A DNA stretch of 64,000 nt from the NCBI GenBank assembly GCA_008933995.1, contig WARS01000013.1:5618329-5682328 (forward strand), given 5' to 3'. The position numbers and the translations under genes were made by a program. Below the pieces are notes generated by a model. That model had not been told where the DNA came from and ran no database searches. It was given only the letters and a program-made list of their open reading frames with translations. This DNA comes from Datnioides undecimradiatus. Lineage: Eukaryota > Chordata > Actinopteri > Lobotiformes > Datnioididae. Shown here one piece after another: positions 62,857-64,000 of this stretch (positions are counted from its first letter, which is position 1; each line of letters begins with the position of its first letter).

Positions 62857-64000
62857 TCATAAAATTGCATCATAAGATCATCATCATCAATTACAAAATG
62901 CAACATGGCAGTGACGTCCAATTATATTTTTTTATTGTAATCACAGGTCATGAAGTTGCTTGAATTTGAACCCACTGTGATCAACAATCAGTTTTGCGGA
63001 GGCTTTGTTTCTTAGTGAAAATCCATCTTAGAGTGTAGCTGTCGAGCCTCCAATATTCATTTTCAATCGTAATATACATCACATGAAGACCTGAGGCGTG
63101 AAAATAGATTTTTGTTCATTATATAATTACTTTAAAATTAATTCACAGCGAAAGAGAGAAGAAACGATTCCCAATCCTAAATTCCAGCTGCAGCAATTTA
63201 CTGTCAATCACTTAGTAGGAATTAGCATTGAGAAATTGATCCACTGTCAAATTGGGGAAAATTTGAATTGATCATGACCTCTAATAGCATCATGGATGCT
63301 ACACCAGAGGTTATAGGCCAACAAAAGAAGAAATTACATCACTGTAGCTTCAAGCAGGAATATGACGACCAGGCTCCAGTTTAGCCTTTTATTTAGAGAA
63401 GGAAGAAGAGGAAGAATGTTTTCTTGCAAATTGCACCATTTTCACATTTTCAAGGTTATTGATTTGTACAGAATAATTTTCAGATTACAGTTTTCCCCAA
63501 TTAACTGATAATTCTCATCTTCTGTTTGTGTGAGCCTGCAATTTTTTTTAAATGTTTCTTTGAAAGCCAGAGGGCATCTTTTAGCCATCCCCTCTTTTCT
63601 TTTGGCATGTTGTACAAAGCTGACATGTATACTTGGATCCTTATTAAATTCAATCTCAAGCAGACACAGAAAACTGGGAATGTTAATTTGATGGAGCGAG
63701 GATAGGGAAGACCAACAAAGCAAGCAAATTCTAGTTAGGTAGCTGTTACGATAATCAAAGAAACCAAAGTACAACAACTACCTTTCTAAGAGTATTAACA
63801 GGATCAGCAGCCCCACCTCAAAAGATATTGCCATCAGCACAGAAGAAATACAATTTGGCAAGTGTGGCTGGTTGGAAGATGAGTTTCTCCCCACATATGA
63901 TCTGCTCTGTCTTGGCTTCTAATTTAGTCATCTCTCATCAAAAAGACATGGTAAGGCAAATCTGTGTGTATGGCAAGTTTCAAGAAGGCAAATTCAGAGT

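Larger units (their letters stand above)
45413..64000. other. Intergenic region downstream of slc6a11
   Basis: About 18.6 kb without a supportable exon. The longest frames (minus strand 47209-47763, plus strand 60510-61019) do not look like known proteins; the latter sits on a pyrimidine-rich tract. It holds a diverged repeat pair (50434 and 52358), AT, AC, GT and ACACAT simple repeats, pyrimidine-rich tracts (59305-59462, 60570-60730), two inverted copies of the common fish repeat, and a lone TATA box at 61998. Parts of 58.6-63.4 kb read as unique, even-composition sequence and could be conserved non-coding DNA, which cannot be tested here. Confidence 0.65.

Overview
This window comes from a vertebrate nuclear genome, most likely a teleost fish. 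The evidence is two split genes with vertebrate-type exons and GT-AG introns, plus teleost-type interspersed repeats: a degraded V-SINE (DANA/Mermaid-like core), a second tRNA-derived SINE, a LINE-like 3' tail, and several copies of a common fish repeat. CA/GT, GATA and TA microsatellites are abundant. It is not bacterial: there are no operons, and most long open frames are low-complexity or pyrimidine-rich chance frames.

Layout. (1) 1-2052 is the last part of an intron of a plasma-membrane Ca2+-ATPase gene. Its terminal coding exon is 2053-2364 (+), best called atp2b2 (PMCA2). A long 3' UTR follows, ending near 5610 after an AATAAA. (2) 5611 to about 19.1 kb is intergenic: simple repeats, SINE and old-repeat fragments, no supportable gene. 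(3) About 19.3-44 kb (possibly to 45.4 kb) is one complete gene on the + strand, slc6a11 (GABA transporter GAT3). It has a probable non-coding first exon, 14 coding exons between 20244 and 43085, and a 3' UTR. The spliced frame is 1836 nt including the stop (611 aa), with every exon phase matching. (4) About 45.4-64 kb is intergenic with no convincing exon. The human neighbour SLC6A1 would be expected beyond the right edge if synteny holds.

The two genes do not form one pathway, but both act at neural membranes: PMCA2 exports Ca2+ and GAT3 clears GABA (and beta-alanine/taurine) with Na+ and Cl-. Both predicted proteins end in PDZ-type ligands (ETSL and THF). In human, as I recall, ATP2B2 and SLC6A11 are adjacent on 3p25 but divergently oriented; here they run tail-to-head, which would mean a local inversion.

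I found no undescribed biological system. The points most worth checking are: (a) a stop-free, in-frame 150-nt intron in slc6a11 that could insert 50 residues in extracellular loop 2, with a strong-looking decoy acceptor inside it; (b) a long GT repeat directly before the 3' splice site of coding exon 9, recalling the CFTR (TG)mTn arrangement; (c) the dual-frame ATPase terminal exon; (d) several repeat families and hairpins.
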